A DNA stretch of 37,880 bases from an uncultured Ruminococcus sp. (GCA_902785425.1 CACZYP010000014.1:1-37880); one strand, 5' to 3'. Counted from the first letter of the stretch, positions 25,056 to 33,489 are shown. Program-made: numbers and translations. Notes: a model not told the origin generated them from the sequence alone.

Positions 25056-25870
25056 GAAAGCACCTCTTTGAAAAAGTTTTTACCGTCAAAAACGGCGTAC
25101 TCTGTAAAACCGCACTTTGCGGCAAGTTCGCTCACTTCGTCAAGCTTGAAATCAACGGAGTCTGTGCTGTGGCTGTCGCTTGAAAATATAATGCTGCCGC
25201 CTTTTTCGGCGATAAGCCGAAGAATGTTTTCATGCGGATAGGGGAAAGTCGTATAACCTCTTGACATCGCACCTGTATTTATCTCAAAAATGCAGCCCTC
25301 TGAAACGAGTTTTTCAACAGCTTTCGTGTATGCCTTAACGTATCTCGCAGCCGTGCGGTCGAATAGTTTACCGTCCTCATTGAACTTTTCGCACAGGTCT
25401 ATATGTCCGACGATATCGCAGTGAGTTTTGTTGTGAACATCGGAGACAAGACGGAAGTAGTCCTCTAAAAATGCGTAGATATCGCCGCCGTAAAGTCTGT
25501 TTACTGCGCTTTCGATGTGCTCTTTCGTCTCGTCAACGGGAATATACTCACCGTCTTTTTCTACGTAATGAACTGAACCTATAAGATAGTCCGTTTCGAT
25601 CGACGGTTCTGTAGAGAAGTAATCCTGTTCAAGACCGACAAGAACATCGAGCTTGCCGAGATAAAGCTTTTTCACACGCAATATCTCGTTACGGTAAGCT
25701 TCGTAATCGTCCGGCATCATACAGTAGCTTTCATCATTAGGCGTATACGCATGACCGGAAAAACCGAGAGACAACAATCCTGCGTTTACGGCAGCCTTTG
25801 CCATTTCTTCAACGGTATTTTTTCCGTCGCAGAATGTTGTGTGAGTGTGGAGATTTTGTTTTATTTTCAT
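25043..25870 (-). CDS. PHP-family phosphatase, histidinol-phosphatase (HisJ/HisK) type
   Basis: 275-residue metal-dependent phosphoesterase of the PHP superfamily. Metal-ligand motifs appear in order: NLHTHTTFCDGKN, GFSGHAY, GLEQDYF, GSVHYV, DIVGHIDL, and the final SSDSH. The length and the N-terminal HTHTTFCDG with later PYPH fit the HisJ/HisK histidinol-phosphatase group, but no his gene is nearby, so the substrate is uncertain. It overlaps the NUDIX gene by 13 bases. Between its start and the upstream small gene lies a 92 bp gap with a perfect hairpin. Confidence 0.82.
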   Translation of the reverse strand: MKIKQNLHTHTTFCDGKNTVEEMAKAAVNAGLLSLGFSGHAYTPNDESYCMMPDDYEAYRNEILRVKKLYLGKLDVLVGLEQDYFSTEPSIETDYLIGSVHYVEKDGEYIPVDETKEHIESAVNRLYGGDIYAFLEDYFRLVSDVHNKTHCDIVGHIDLCEKFNEDGKLFDRTAARYVKAYTKAVEKLVSEGCIFEINTGAMSRGYTTFPYPHENILRLIAEKGGSIIFSSDSHSTDSVDFKLDEVSELAAKCGFTEYAVFDGKNFFKEVLSCTA

Positions 25871-25925
25871 GATGAATCATACCTCCGTTTATTAAGCATA
25901 TTTAGAAGCTTTTTAAACAAGCTGA

Positions 25926-25947
25926 GGGCGCTTTACAAAAAGCGCCC
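25926..25947 (-). terminator. Perfect hairpin between the small protein and PHP genes
   Basis: GGGCGCTTT pairs exactly with AAAGCGCCC around a four-base loop. On the minus strand no T-run follows at once, so it may be an mRNA-stabilising or processing stem rather than a full terminator. Confidence 0.45.
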
Positions 25948-25962
25948 TTATCATAACCGCTA

Positions 25963-26154
25963 TTATTTTTTCTTTTTACCGATCACTATAAGCAAAACTA
26001 TAATAACAGCCGCAATGCCGAAAACCGCAAGCGCTTTGTATGTTCTGCCGTCGCCTGTGTTTATGGTTGCCGCCGAAGCAGGGTATGCGGCAAGAATAAA
26101 TGTCATAACAGCCGCCGTGAAAGCTGCTGTTGTTTTTTTGAGTTTGTCTGTCAT
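25963..26154 (-). CDS. Tiny secreted protein with sorting-signal-like tail
   Basis: 63 residues made almost only of export and anchor signals. Residues 1-29 are a signal peptide (KLKK start, hydrophobic core, AASA-like end near PASAA). Residues 33-36 read NTGD, as in the xPxTGD-type sorting motifs of Clostridia but without the leading Leu-Pro. Residues 39-59 are a membrane helix (ALAVFGIAAVIIVLLIVIG) and the end is KKKK. If both cleavages occurred, only a few residues would remain. It starts 12 bp after the PHP gene upstream and is probably co-transcribed with it. Function unknown. Confidence 0.65.
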   Translation of the reverse strand: MTDKLKKTTAAFTAAVMTFILAAYPASAATINTGDGRTYKALAVFGIAAVIIVLLIVIGKKKK

Positions 26155-26166
26155 GAGGATCGCTCC

Positions 26167-27006
26167 TTAAACTGTTTTTCGTGACTGCGCAAGCTTTATC
26201 ATGCGCTCAAGCTGTTCGTCATCTGTGGTGCATGTGCCGAGCGGATATGCAGTCGGGCAGCTTGAACCGTGAAAATCGGTGCCGCCTGTTTTGATAAGCC
26301 CGTGTTTGTCGCAGATCGAGCCGAGAACTTCTTCATCGTCCTCTTTTGCACGGGGATAGCTCACCTCGATGCCGTCAAGACCTTTTTCGATAAGCTCATC
26401 GATAAGCTCATAGCTGTCGTAAACGGCAGGATGAGCAAGGACCGAAACGCCGCCCGATTCCTTAACGAGGCGAAGTGCATCGAAAACATCGGGATACTCG
26501 ATCTTTACCTTTGCAAGCCCGAAACGGGGATCGTACAATTTGCGGTAAAGTACGCCGTAGTATTCTGTAGTATAGCCTGCGTCCATGAGCGCTTTCATAA
26601 CGTGCGATTTGTACAGTGATCCGCTGCCTGCGCTGCGTCTTGTTATCATGTCGGGAGAGATGGGATACGCCTGGAGTACCTTTGGTATCGATGCCTCTAC
26701 AGCCTGCTTTCTGATGTTCGCAGTTTTGCGTATCATAGCAGCAACACGGCTCGGATCCGATGGCAGATAGCACAGCAGATGTACCTTGCGGTTGCGCTTG
26801 TTGTCAATGCAGGATATCTCTGTGCCCTTTATGATCTTTACTCCGAACTTCTCGCCGAAAAATGCTGCTCTGTCCGAGCCGAAAAATGTATCGTGATCCG
26901 TGATCGAAATAGCGGAAAGCCCTTTGTTTCGTGCGAGAAGCACGATCTCGTCTACCTCGGTCGAACCATCTGAAATTTTTGAATGTACATGCAGATCTGC
27001 AGCCAT
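26167..27006 (-). CDS. PHP-domain phosphoesterase, RNase AM / TrpH (YciV) type
   Basis: 279 residues, PHP superfamily. Ordered metal motifs are DLHVHSKISDGS, SITDHDTFFG, KGTEISC, the VLAHPAVY block and TGGTDFHGS. This pattern is that of the YciV/TrpH group, whose characterised member removes 5' phosphate and nucleotides from 3',5'-bisphosphates and short RNA. It is the first gene of the minus-strand unit, behind a consensus promoter, with an AAGGA ribosome site just before ATG 27006. Assignment to the group is good; the substrate is inferred. Confidence 0.85.
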   Translation of the reverse strand: MAADLHVHSKISDGSTEVDEIVLLARNKGLSAISITDHDTFFGSDRAAFFGEKFGVKIIKGTEISCIDNKRNRKVHLLCYLPSDPSRVAAMIRKTANIRKQAVEASIPKVLQAYPISPDMITRRSAGSGSLYKSHVMKALMDAGYTTEYYGVLYRKLYDPRFGLAKVKIEYPDVFDALRLVKESGGVSVLAHPAVYDSYELIDELIEKGLDGIEVSYPRAKEDDEEVLGSICDKHGLIKTGGTDFHGSSCPTAYPLGTCTTDDEQLERMIKLAQSRKTV

Positions 27007-27038
27007 TCCTTATCACCCCATAAACAATTTCTTTTATT

Positions 27039-27067
27039 ATTATAACGCTTTATGCGAATAATGTCAA
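27039..27067 (-). promoter_or_regulatory. Consensus sigma-A promoter for the PHP-NUDIX unit
   Basis: On the minus strand: TTGACA (27067-27062), exactly 17 bases, TATAAT (27044-27039). This is a full consensus match, so strong unregulated expression is expected unless a repressor binds. It is divergent from the dockerin-peptidase promoter about 75 bases away. Confidence 0.85.
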
Positions 27068-27141
27068 ATTGAAGCAGTTTTTGCGGCAGTCAAAAGCATG
27101 ATGACAAGGTAAAATATTACACTTGCGCAAAAAAATCTCGA

Positions 27142-27170
27142 TTGATTTTCTTTCCGCTGTCTGATATAAT
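27142..27170 (+). promoter_or_regulatory. Promoter and long leader of the dockerin peptidase
   Basis: TTGATT (27142-27147), 17 bases, TATAAT (27165-27170) with an upstream TG (extended -10). Transcription would start near 27177, leaving a leader of nearly 200 nt. The leader holds a GCGCAAA / TTTGCGC long-range pair and several G-rich stretches. It does not match a cyclic-di-GMP, glycine or TPP riboswitch well enough to call. Confidence 0.75.
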
Positions 27171-27373
27171 TAATGTATCATACTTTGTCGGTTTGCAGAA
27201 ATATCTAAAGTTTTCGTAATGCTTTTCAAAAGCGGGTGTGGCGCAAAGGAGAGTTTCGGCTTTTTCTTTGATCGGCGTTTTTGCGCAGAGGTGTTCTGCG
27301 GCAGATGCGCTCCATACCTGCCCGGGGCTGATCGGCTTAAAGCTTACTTTTTAACACGAAAGGGGAAAATTTT

Positions 27374-29077
27374 GTGAAAAAGAATCATTTGATAAAAATG
27401 ATCGCACTGGCTGTGCTTGTATCTTTCGGCGCAGGCGGTGCTGTGTCTTCGCTTGACAGAATATCCGCACAAAGCCCGGACGGTCTTGCGCTGACGGCTG
27501 TTACGCCGTCGGGAGCCGATTGTTCGACCGAGAGCGGCGCTGTGCTTTACGATGAAAGCTCGGGAATGAAAGCGCCTGCCTACGTTCCGTCGGGTACAAC
27601 TCTTTCGGCTTCACGAGAGCTTCCAAGCTCATACAAAACGCAGACAACAGGCATAAAGAAGCAGGGCAGCGTTAATACCTGCTGGGCTTTTTCGGGTATC
27701 GGTGCGCTTGAGGCTTATTTGTCACACGAAGGCAGGGGAGATCATGATTTCTCGGAGCAGCACCTGAGCTGGTGGGCAACGAAGGATTATAACACAGACG
27801 GTATCGGCTGGCTTACTCCGAATCTTGATTTCGGCGGCTACAGCATGATCTCGGCAGGCTATCTCTCTTCATGGCAGGGTCCGAAAACGGAAGAGGAGGT
27901 GCCGTACCCGACAGGCAGAAATCAGTTTATGCCAAATAATATGGACACAGCTGCAACCGTTTACGGTGTTACGGGTATCATGTATGTGGAAAATGATATG
28001 GAGTCGCTGAAAACCGCTATCATGAATTACGGCGCAATAGCTACATCATTCAACAACGGAAGCGGCTACAACAGTGACAGCTCGACTTACTGTCAGACAG
28101 ATTTTCCCGAGAAATACAGGGGCCACGCCGTAACGATAATAGGCTGGGACGACAACTACCCCCGTGAAAATTTCAAAGAAGGAATGCAGCCTGAGAATAA
28201 CGGCGCATGGCTTGCAAAGAACAGCTGGGGAACAGAGAGAGGCGACAACGGTTATCTCTGGATATCTTATGAGGATTCATGCGTCTTTGATACAAACATC
28301 TGGGGCGCCAATATCGCCATAACAGGTGTAAGAACTCTGCGTGGATATGAGCATATTTATCAGAATGAGATATACGGTTCGACGTACTATACGTATCTTC
28401 AGAACAGTAAAGGCATACTCGATACCGCAACATTTGCTAATGTGTTTGAATTTGATGATGAACACAAATATCTTCAGGATATCATTTTCGAGTCGCAGGC
28501 GTTGGGCGCAGATTACAATTTATACTATATCCCTGTTAAAAACGGCAAGCCCGTTGCCGACAGGGACAGATGGGTATTCCTCGGCAGCGGAGTTATAGAT
28601 TCCTCGGGTTATATCTGCACCGATGTATCGGGCAAGCTGGAGCTTAGCGGCAAGGGCGCTATTGCTGTTGAGATCTCCGACGAAGAGATGGCACAGATCG
28701 GCGTTGATGAATGGATGACGAACCGCAATGACCATGATTACATTTTTATGCCCGATCAGCGCCGCAATCAGAGCTTTATCATAGACGGAGACAACGTTCA
28801 CGATCTTGTTGATGTTTATGCGGCAAACGACGACGACATAGGCGGCACGCTTGTAATAAAAGCAGTTGCATGCTCGAACGTTATCGGCGATGTTAATCTT
28901 GATTCCGTGATCGATTCGAGTGACGCACTTACGGCGCTTAGAGTGTCCGTAGGGCTTGAACGGATTATCGATGCACAGCAGAACGAAAATGCAGACGTTG
29001 ATTTTGACGGTGATCTGACTTCCGCAGATGCGCTGATGATCCTCAGAAAATCACTGGGACTTCTGAGAAACTTCTGA
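27374..29077 (+). CDS. Secreted papain-like cysteine peptidase with lectin-like domain and type I dockerin
   Basis: 567 residues. Signal peptide at 1-32 (MKKNHLIKM start, hydrophobic core). Then a C1A (papain) domain with catalytic Cys103 in NTCWAFS, His251 in GHAVTIIGWDD and Asn283 in AKNSWGT; the Gln of the oxyanion hole is in KKQGS just upstream. Residues about 330-495 form a beta-rich region like the lectin-like domain often attached to such peptidases. Residues 504-564 are a dockerin with two calcium loops, GDVNLDSVIDSSDAL and ADVDFDGDLTSADAL, so the enzyme should bind a cohesin on a scaffold outside the cell. It starts with GTG, eight bases after AGGGG. Role (self-processing, defence or nutrition) unknown. 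Confidence 0.9.
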   Translation: MKKNHLIKMIALAVLVSFGAGGAVSSLDRISAQSPDGLALTAVTPSGADCSTESGAVLYDESSGMKAPAYVPSGTTLSASRELPSSYKTQTTGIKKQGSVNTCWAFSGIGALEAYLSHEGRGDHDFSEQHLSWWATKDYNTDGIGWLTPNLDFGGYSMISAGYLSSWQGPKTEEEVPYPTGRNQFMPNNMDTAATVYGVTGIMYVENDMESLKTAIMNYGAIATSFNNGSGYNSDSSTYCQTDFPEKYRGHAVTIIGWDDNYPRENFKEGMQPENNGAWLAKNSWGTERGDNGYLWISYEDSCVFDTNIWGANIAITGVRTLRGYEHIYQNEIYGSTYYTYLQNSKGILDTATFANVFEFDDEHKYLQDIIFESQALGADYNLYYIPVKNGKPVADRDRWVFLGSGVIDSSGYICTDVSGKLELSGKGAIAVEISDEEMAQIGVDEWMTNRNDHDYIFMPDQRRNQSFIIDGDNVHDLVDVYAANDDDIGGTLVIKAVACSNVIGDVNLDSVIDSSDALTALRVSVGLERIIDAQQNENADVDFDGDLTSADALMILRKSLGLLRNF

Positions 29078-29087
29078 TAATACTTTC

Positions 29088-29123
29088 GGTGAGGACGGCA
29101 GTGCTGCTGTTCTCACCTTTTTT
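29088..29123 (+). terminator. Terminator after the dockerin peptidase
   Basis: GGTGAG (29088-29093) pairs with CTCACC (29112-29117), with an inner GCAG / CTGC stem, followed at once by six T. Confidence 0.85.
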
Positions 29124-29256
29124 GTGTGCAGTAAAATAAAAAAGAAAACTTTCATCAAACATCTAAAGTTTATTAATATCTTGTTTGTATAATATAACTA
29201 AAAATACAGCTGACCTGTTTACGAAAATACCACTTTTAAATTTCTTCGATTTATAG

Positions 29257-29262
29257 TATAAT
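29257..29262 (+). promoter_or_regulatory. Possible -10 box upstream of hprK
   Basis: TATAAT lies 79 bases before the hprK start, in a very A/T-rich stretch; the matching -35 is poor. A second TATAAT-like box occurs about 70 bases upstream. Just before hprK a short tandem of CATTTAA units (about 29290-29316) recalls the arms of the repeat elements. Confidence 0.35.
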
Positions 29263-29340
29263 GATATTATCGTAATTATACGAATTTTACATCTGACATT
29301 TAACATTTAACATTAAAATCAAGAAAGGCAGGTACATATA

Positions 29341-30297
29341 ATGGATTACACTATTTCTCTCGGAAGGATCATCAACGACTTTTCGCTTGAGATCGTTTAC
29401 ACACCGAAAGATCCGAACGAGCTTAACATAACGGTCGCCGACTATAACCGTCCCGGTCTTGAACTTACAGGTCATCTCGACTTCTTCGATAAAAACAGGA
29501 TCCTTATTATCGGCAAAAAGGAGCATCATTATCTTGAGATGCTCGACCCTGAGGAGCGTACAAAGTCGCTCGAAACATTTCTTTCGCTTTGTCCGCCGGC
29601 AATGATCTTCTGCCGTGGTCTGCAGCCGTTTGCGGAGGTAAAGAATGTTGCCGCAATGTATGGCGTGGCTATACTCGTTTCGCAGGACGCAACGAGTGAG
29701 TTTACGGCTTCGCTCGTGTCTTTCCTGAACGTAGAGCTTGCACCGAGAGTAACACGTCACGGCGTTCTCGTTGAGGTATACGGCGAAGGTATGCTTCTGA
29801 TGGGCGACAGCGGTATCGGTAAATCGGAGACAGCGGTCGAGCTTATCAAGCGTGGCCATCGTCTCATCGCCGACGATGCGGTAGAGATAAGGCGTGTGTC
29901 AAGCAAAACGCTCGTCGGTTCATCTCCGCAGAATATCAGACACTTTATCGAGCTTCGAGGTATCGGCATCATCAACGCACGCCGCATCTACGGTATGGGC
30001 GCCGTTAAGAATACCGAAAAGATAGATATCGTTGTCAATCTTGAAATATGGGACAATACGAAGGTCTACGACAGAATGGGCATGGATACGGAGTATATGG
30101 AGATCCTCGGAAACAAGGTGCCGACTATCACTATCCCCGTAAAGCCCGGACGTAACCTTGCTGTTATTATAGAAGCGGCTGCCATGAATAACCGTCAGAA
30201 GAAGATGGGCTACAATGCAGCAAAGGAGCTTCTTACAAATCTCGGCATGGCTTACGACAATGACGATAACGGCAAGACTTCACTTTCATGGGAATAA
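29341..30297 (+). CDS. hprK: HPr kinase/phosphorylase
   Basis: Phosphorylates and dephosphorylates Ser46 of HPr, the switch of carbon catabolite control in low-GC Gram-positives. The Walker A motif GDSGIGKS, the following LIADDAVEIRR, and the HprK signature IELRGIGIINARRIYG are intact; the N-terminal domain precedes them. The 318 residues match the family (about 310). The gene starts a run hprK-PHP-murB-rapZ-whiA seen in many Clostridia. It would tie sugar status to the starch and maltodextrin genes upstream, but no cre site was clearly recognised. Confidence 0.95.
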   Translation: MDYTISLGRIINDFSLEIVYTPKDPNELNITVADYNRPGLELTGHLDFFDKNRILIIGKKEHHYLEMLDPEERTKSLETFLSLCPPAMIFCRGLQPFAEVKNVAAMYGVAILVSQDATSEFTASLVSFLNVELAPRVTRHGVLVEVYGEGMLLMGDSGIGKSETAVELIKRGHRLIADDAVEIRRVSSKTLVGSSPQNIRHFIELRGIGIINARRIYGMGAVKNTEKIDIVVNLEIWDNTKVYDRMGMDTEYMEILGNKVPTITIPVKPGRNLAVIIEAAAMNNRQKKMGYNAAKELLTNLGMAYDNDDNGKTSLSWE

Positions 30298-30309
30298 AGG
30301 AGGATCGCT

Positions 30310-31053
30310 GTGAAGATAATAGCGGATACTCACACGCATACTATAGCGTCAACTCATGCGTATGCGACCATAACGGAAATGGTAACGGAGGCGGCTCGTC
30401 TCGGGTTGTATGCTCTGGCAATAACCGATCACGGACCCTCAATGCCCGGTGCGCCGCAGATATGGTATTTCCACAATCTCGGTGCTGTTCCGTCTACTTT
30501 TATGGGAGTTCGTGTATTAAAGGGCGTTGAAGCGAATATCGCCGATTTTGACGGCTCGCTCGATCTCAGCGAATACGCTCTTTCAAAGCTTGAATGGGTA
30601 GTGGCTTCTATCCACGATGTAACGCTCGATCAATCGAAAACACAGGTAAGCTTTGAAAGCTGCACAGAGCTTTATCTCAATGCGGCGAAAAATCCTTATA
30701 TCAACGTCATAGGCCACTGCGGAACGCCTGCGTATAAATTTGATTACGAGCGTGTTCTGCCGGAACTCGGCGCTAACGGAAAGCTCATAGAGATCAATGA
30801 TTCGGCGTTCAAGAACAATAAATCGAACGTCCCGAACTGTATCGAGATCGCAAAGATCTGCAAGCGCAGGTCGATACCGATAATCGTTAACACTGACGCA
30901 CATTTCACAACGCAGCTTGGACGTTTTGACGGCACGATAAAAATGCTTGAAGAAATAGGTTTTCCGGAAGAGCTTGTAGTCAATTCTTCGGTAGAGCGTT
31001 TTGAAAAATGCCTTTCGGAAAGAGGCATAGCGCTGCGTGACAACAATAATTAA
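30310..31053 (+). CDS. PHP-family phosphatase (YcdX type)
   Basis: 247 residues, PHP superfamily. Motifs in order are ADTHTHTIASTHAY, AITDHGPSMPGAP, KGVEANIAD, ASIHD, GHCGTP and NTDAHF, the arrangement of the YcdX group of trinuclear-zinc phosphatases. The natural substrate of that group is not settled. Translation starts with GTG 30310, six bases after a strong GGAGG; hprK ends 12 bases upstream. It is the third PHP protein in this window, and each belongs to a different subgroup. Confidence 0.87.
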   Translation: MKIIADTHTHTIASTHAYATITEMVTEAARLGLYALAITDHGPSMPGAPQIWYFHNLGAVPSTFMGVRVLKGVEANIADFDGSLDLSEYALSKLEWVVASIHDVTLDQSKTQVSFESCTELYLNAAKNPYINVIGHCGTPAYKFDYERVLPELGANGKLIEINDSAFKNNKSNVPNCIEIAKICKRRSIPIIVNTDAHFTTQLGRFDGTIKMLEEIGFPEELVVNSSVERFEKCLSERGIALRDNNN

Positions 31054-31068
31054 GCAACGGGAGTAAGT

Positions 31069-31992
31069 ATGAATACAAACGAAAATATTGGCAGAGTTGC
31101 TTCTGCCGCTAAGGAATACGGCTGCGAAACGCTCGAAAACGAGCCGCTCGCAAAATATACAACATTTAAAATAGGCGGCCCTGCGGCGCTTATCGTAACT
31201 GTATGCACCGCAGATGTTCTTTCAAAGCTCTATGCTTTATGCAGCGAGCTTGATGTAAAGTGCATGGTGATCGGCAACGGCTCTAATCTGCTTGTGTCGG
31301 ACAACGGCTACAGCGGCGTTGTTTTCAGGCTCGACGGCGAGTTTAAGAACGTTTCGTCTGTAGATAATGACAACAATCTCATTCGCTGCGGCGCAGGTCT
31401 TACGCTTGCAAAGCTGTGCAAATTTGCGCTTGACAACAGTTTGTCGGGTCTTGAATTTGCATGGGGCATTCCGGGCTCTGTCGGCGGTGCGGCTTTCATG
31501 AACGCAGGCGCTTACGGCGGCGAGATGAAGGACGTTATCGAGAGCGTGTCTTACATTGCACCCGACGGAACACTCGGAACGCTTACGAAAAGCCAGCTTG
31601 ATCTTTCTTACAGACACAGCGTGTTTGCCGACAAGCCGGGTATCATCACGAGCGTTGCCGTTCGCTTAAAGCGTGACGACAAGCAGCTCATAAGAGAGAG
31701 AATGGACGATTTTATGGATCGCCGCAGAACGAAGCAGCCGCTCGAATATCCGAGCGCAGGCAGCGTTTTCAAGCGCCCCGAAGGCTTCTTTGCAGGCGGA
31801 CTTATCGAAGAGTGCGGCCTGAAAGGCAAGCAGATCGGCGGAGCTCAGGTAAGCGAGAAGCACGCTGGATTTATTATTAACAAGGGAGAAGCGACGTGCA
31901 AAGACGTTTGCGACCTTGTAAGCTTTATCCAAGATACGGTCAAGCGTGAAAAGGGCGTTGACCTTGAATGCGAGATCAGGATAACGGAATGA
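31069..31992 (+). CDS. murB: UDP-N-acetylenolpyruvoylglucosamine reductase MurB
   Basis: FAD-dependent reductase producing UDP-MurNAc for peptidoglycan. The FAD-binding YTTFKIGGPAAL, GNGSNLLVSD and LEFAWGIPGSVGGAAFMNAGAYGGE are clear; YRHSVF and SAGSVFKRP with the catalytic serine mark the type IIb form usual in Gram-positives. The length of 307 residues is normal. ATG 31069 follows GGGAG by five bases, 15 bp after the PHP gene, so these are co-transcribed. A repeat element separates it from rapZ. Confidence 0.95.
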   Translation: MNTNENIGRVASAAKEYGCETLENEPLAKYTTFKIGGPAALIVTVCTADVLSKLYALCSELDVKCMVIGNGSNLLVSDNGYSGVVFRLDGEFKNVSSVDNDNNLIRCGAGLTLAKLCKFALDNSLSGLEFAWGIPGSVGGAAFMNAGAYGGEMKDVIESVSYIAPDGTLGTLTKSQLDLSYRHSVFADKPGIITSVAVRLKRDDKQLIRERMDDFMDRRRTKQPLEYPSAGSVFKRPEGFFAGGLIEECGLKGKQIGGAQVSEKHAGFIINKGEATCKDVCDLVSFIQDTVKREKGVDLECEIRITE

Positions 31993-32037
31993 TTATTGAT
32001 AATATCAAGACGGTGAGATTGTAAAATCAATGTCAAC

Positions 32038-32285
32038 AACTTAAGATTCAATAGTGTACAAAACAAAGCTTTCGCCAAGCCTTTTTCAAAAGGCTTGCAG
32101 GGTGCAGGGGTGCGGTCTGCCGGTGGCAGACGTTGCCGCAAGGCAACAGCACCGACCGAGGAGGCAGCCGGGACCGGAGTCCCGCCCGCCGGAGGCATGT
32201 TCCGGCCATTTTAGCAGAAAATGCCCCTAAGCTACAGTGTGTACTAAGGTTTCTTCGCCGCCCCAGGGCGACGCTAAACTCTTAA
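32038..32285 (+). repeat. Long palindrome-rich element, left of rapZ
   Basis: It begins AACTTAAGATTCAATAG, runs through TTTCGCCAAGCC and AAAAGGCTTGC, has a G/C-rich middle of hairpins (GTCTGCC-GGT-GGCAGAC, GTTGCC-GCAA-GGCAAC), then GCAGAAAATGCCCCTAAGC and a TTTCTTCGCCG end. The element at 33218-33462 carries the same blocks in reverse orientation. No open frame in it is protein-like. Confidence 0.75.
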
Positions 32286-32329
32286 GTTGCGGATAGTGAT
32301 TGTAAAACAGGTAATATGTAGGTGATCGT

Positions 32330-33196
32330 ATGGAATTTGTTATTGTAACGGGAATTTCGGGCGCAGGAAAAACATCTGCGCTGCATGCGCTGGAGGATAT
32401 CGGCTTTTACTGCGTCGATAATATCCCGCCTGCGCTGCTGACAACGTTTTATGAGCTTTGTGAAAAGTCCGCCGACGGCAGAATGAAAAGAGCCGCTGTT
32501 GTGCTTGACGTGCGAATGGGCAATTCATTTGACGAGCTTACATGGGCGATACAGAAGCTTAAAGACGAGGATCACCCGTACAAGATGCTGTTCCTCGACG
32601 CTGCAACCGATATAATTATCCGCCGCTTCCGTGCTACACGCAGAAAGCATCCGCTGTTCCCCGATTCTACGCTTTACACGATAGACGAGGCTGTAAGGAT
32701 AGAGCGTGAGCTTTTTGCAAAATACAAGATGACGGCTGATTATCTTATCGATACAACATTTTTGTCGTCGGCGCAGCTCAAAGAGCGTGTTTCAACGCTC
32801 TTTATCGGCAACGAGATATCTTCGCTGTCGGTAACGTGCATGTCGTTCGGCTTCAAGTACGGTGTTCCGACGGAGGCGGATCTTATGTTTGACGTGCGCT
32901 GCCTGCCGAACCCGTTCTATATCGAAGAACTGAAATACAAAACAGGTCTTGACGAGCCTGTTCGTGATTATGTTATGAAGTGGCATCAGTCGCAGGGCGT
33001 GCTGGAAAAGATGCTTGATTTTGTGGATTACATGCTGCCGCTTTATAAGGACGAGGGCAAGAGCATGCTGCTCATAGCGATAGGCTGCACAGGCGGCAAG
33101 CACAGAAGCGTTGCGTTTACACAGGCGCTTTATAATCACCTTTCGGAGAATAAAAACAAGGTGGCTGTTCAGCACAGAGACATAGAGAAGGTGTAA
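32330..33196 (+). CDS. rapZ: RNase adapter / nucleotide-binding protein RapZ (YvcJ)
   Basis: P-loop protein of the RapZ/YvcJ family. Walker A is GISGAGKT (residues 8-15), followed by ALEDIGFYCVDNIPP, a family signature. The C-terminal domain has DVRCLPNPFY and AIGCTGGKHRSVAF. In E. coli it guides RNase E to the GlmZ small RNA; in Firmicutes its target is less clear, though links to competence and cell wall precursors are known. It has 288 residues, ATG 32330 following AGGTGAT. It is flanked on both sides by inverted copies of one repeat family. Confidence 0.94.
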   Translation: MEFVIVTGISGAGKTSALHALEDIGFYCVDNIPPALLTTFYELCEKSADGRMKRAAVVLDVRMGNSFDELTWAIQKLKDEDHPYKMLFLDAATDIIIRRFRATRRKHPLFPDSTLYTIDEAVRIERELFAKYKMTADYLIDTTFLSSAQLKERVSTLFIGNEISSLSVTCMSFGFKYGVPTEADLMFDVRCLPNPFYIEELKYKTGLDEPVRDYVMKWHQSQGVLEKMLDFVDYMLPLYKDEGKSMLLIAIGCTGGKHRSVAFTQALYNHLSENKNKVAVQHRDIEKV

Positions 33197-33217
33197 ACTG
33201 TTTGCTTGTAAATGTTT

Positions 33218-33462
33218 TTGTCGATAAAGCTCGTTCGTCGCCTTGTTACGGCGAGAAAGCCCAATGCGATAGGCGGCTTAGGGGCATTTTCTGCCAAAAT
33301 GCCCCTCTTTCCAAAACAGTCCACCGGACTGTTTTGGAAATTCACCTCTAAAAGGGCGGAAGCATGCCTTCGGCGACCAAGGGCGCCGCCCTTGGAACCC
33401 GCAAGCCTTTTGGAAAAGGTTTGGCGAAAACTTTGTGTTGTGTTCTATTGAAACTTAGGTTG
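33218..33462 (-). repeat. Long palindrome-rich element, right of rapZ (inverted copy)
   Basis: Read on the minus strand it begins AACCTAAGTTTCAATAG, then TTTTCGCCAAACC, AAAAGGCTTGCGGG, a G/C-rich set of different hairpins (CCAAGGGC-GGC-GCCCTTGG, CCAAAACAGTCC-GGT-GGACTGTTTTGG), GCAGAAAATGCCCCTAAGC and a TTTCTCGCCG...GGCGACG end. The outer blocks match the left copy, while the hairpins between them differ. No gene is seen in 33197-33489. Confidence 0.75.
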
Positions 33463-33489
33463 ATGACATAGCGGTAAAGGAGATAGATA

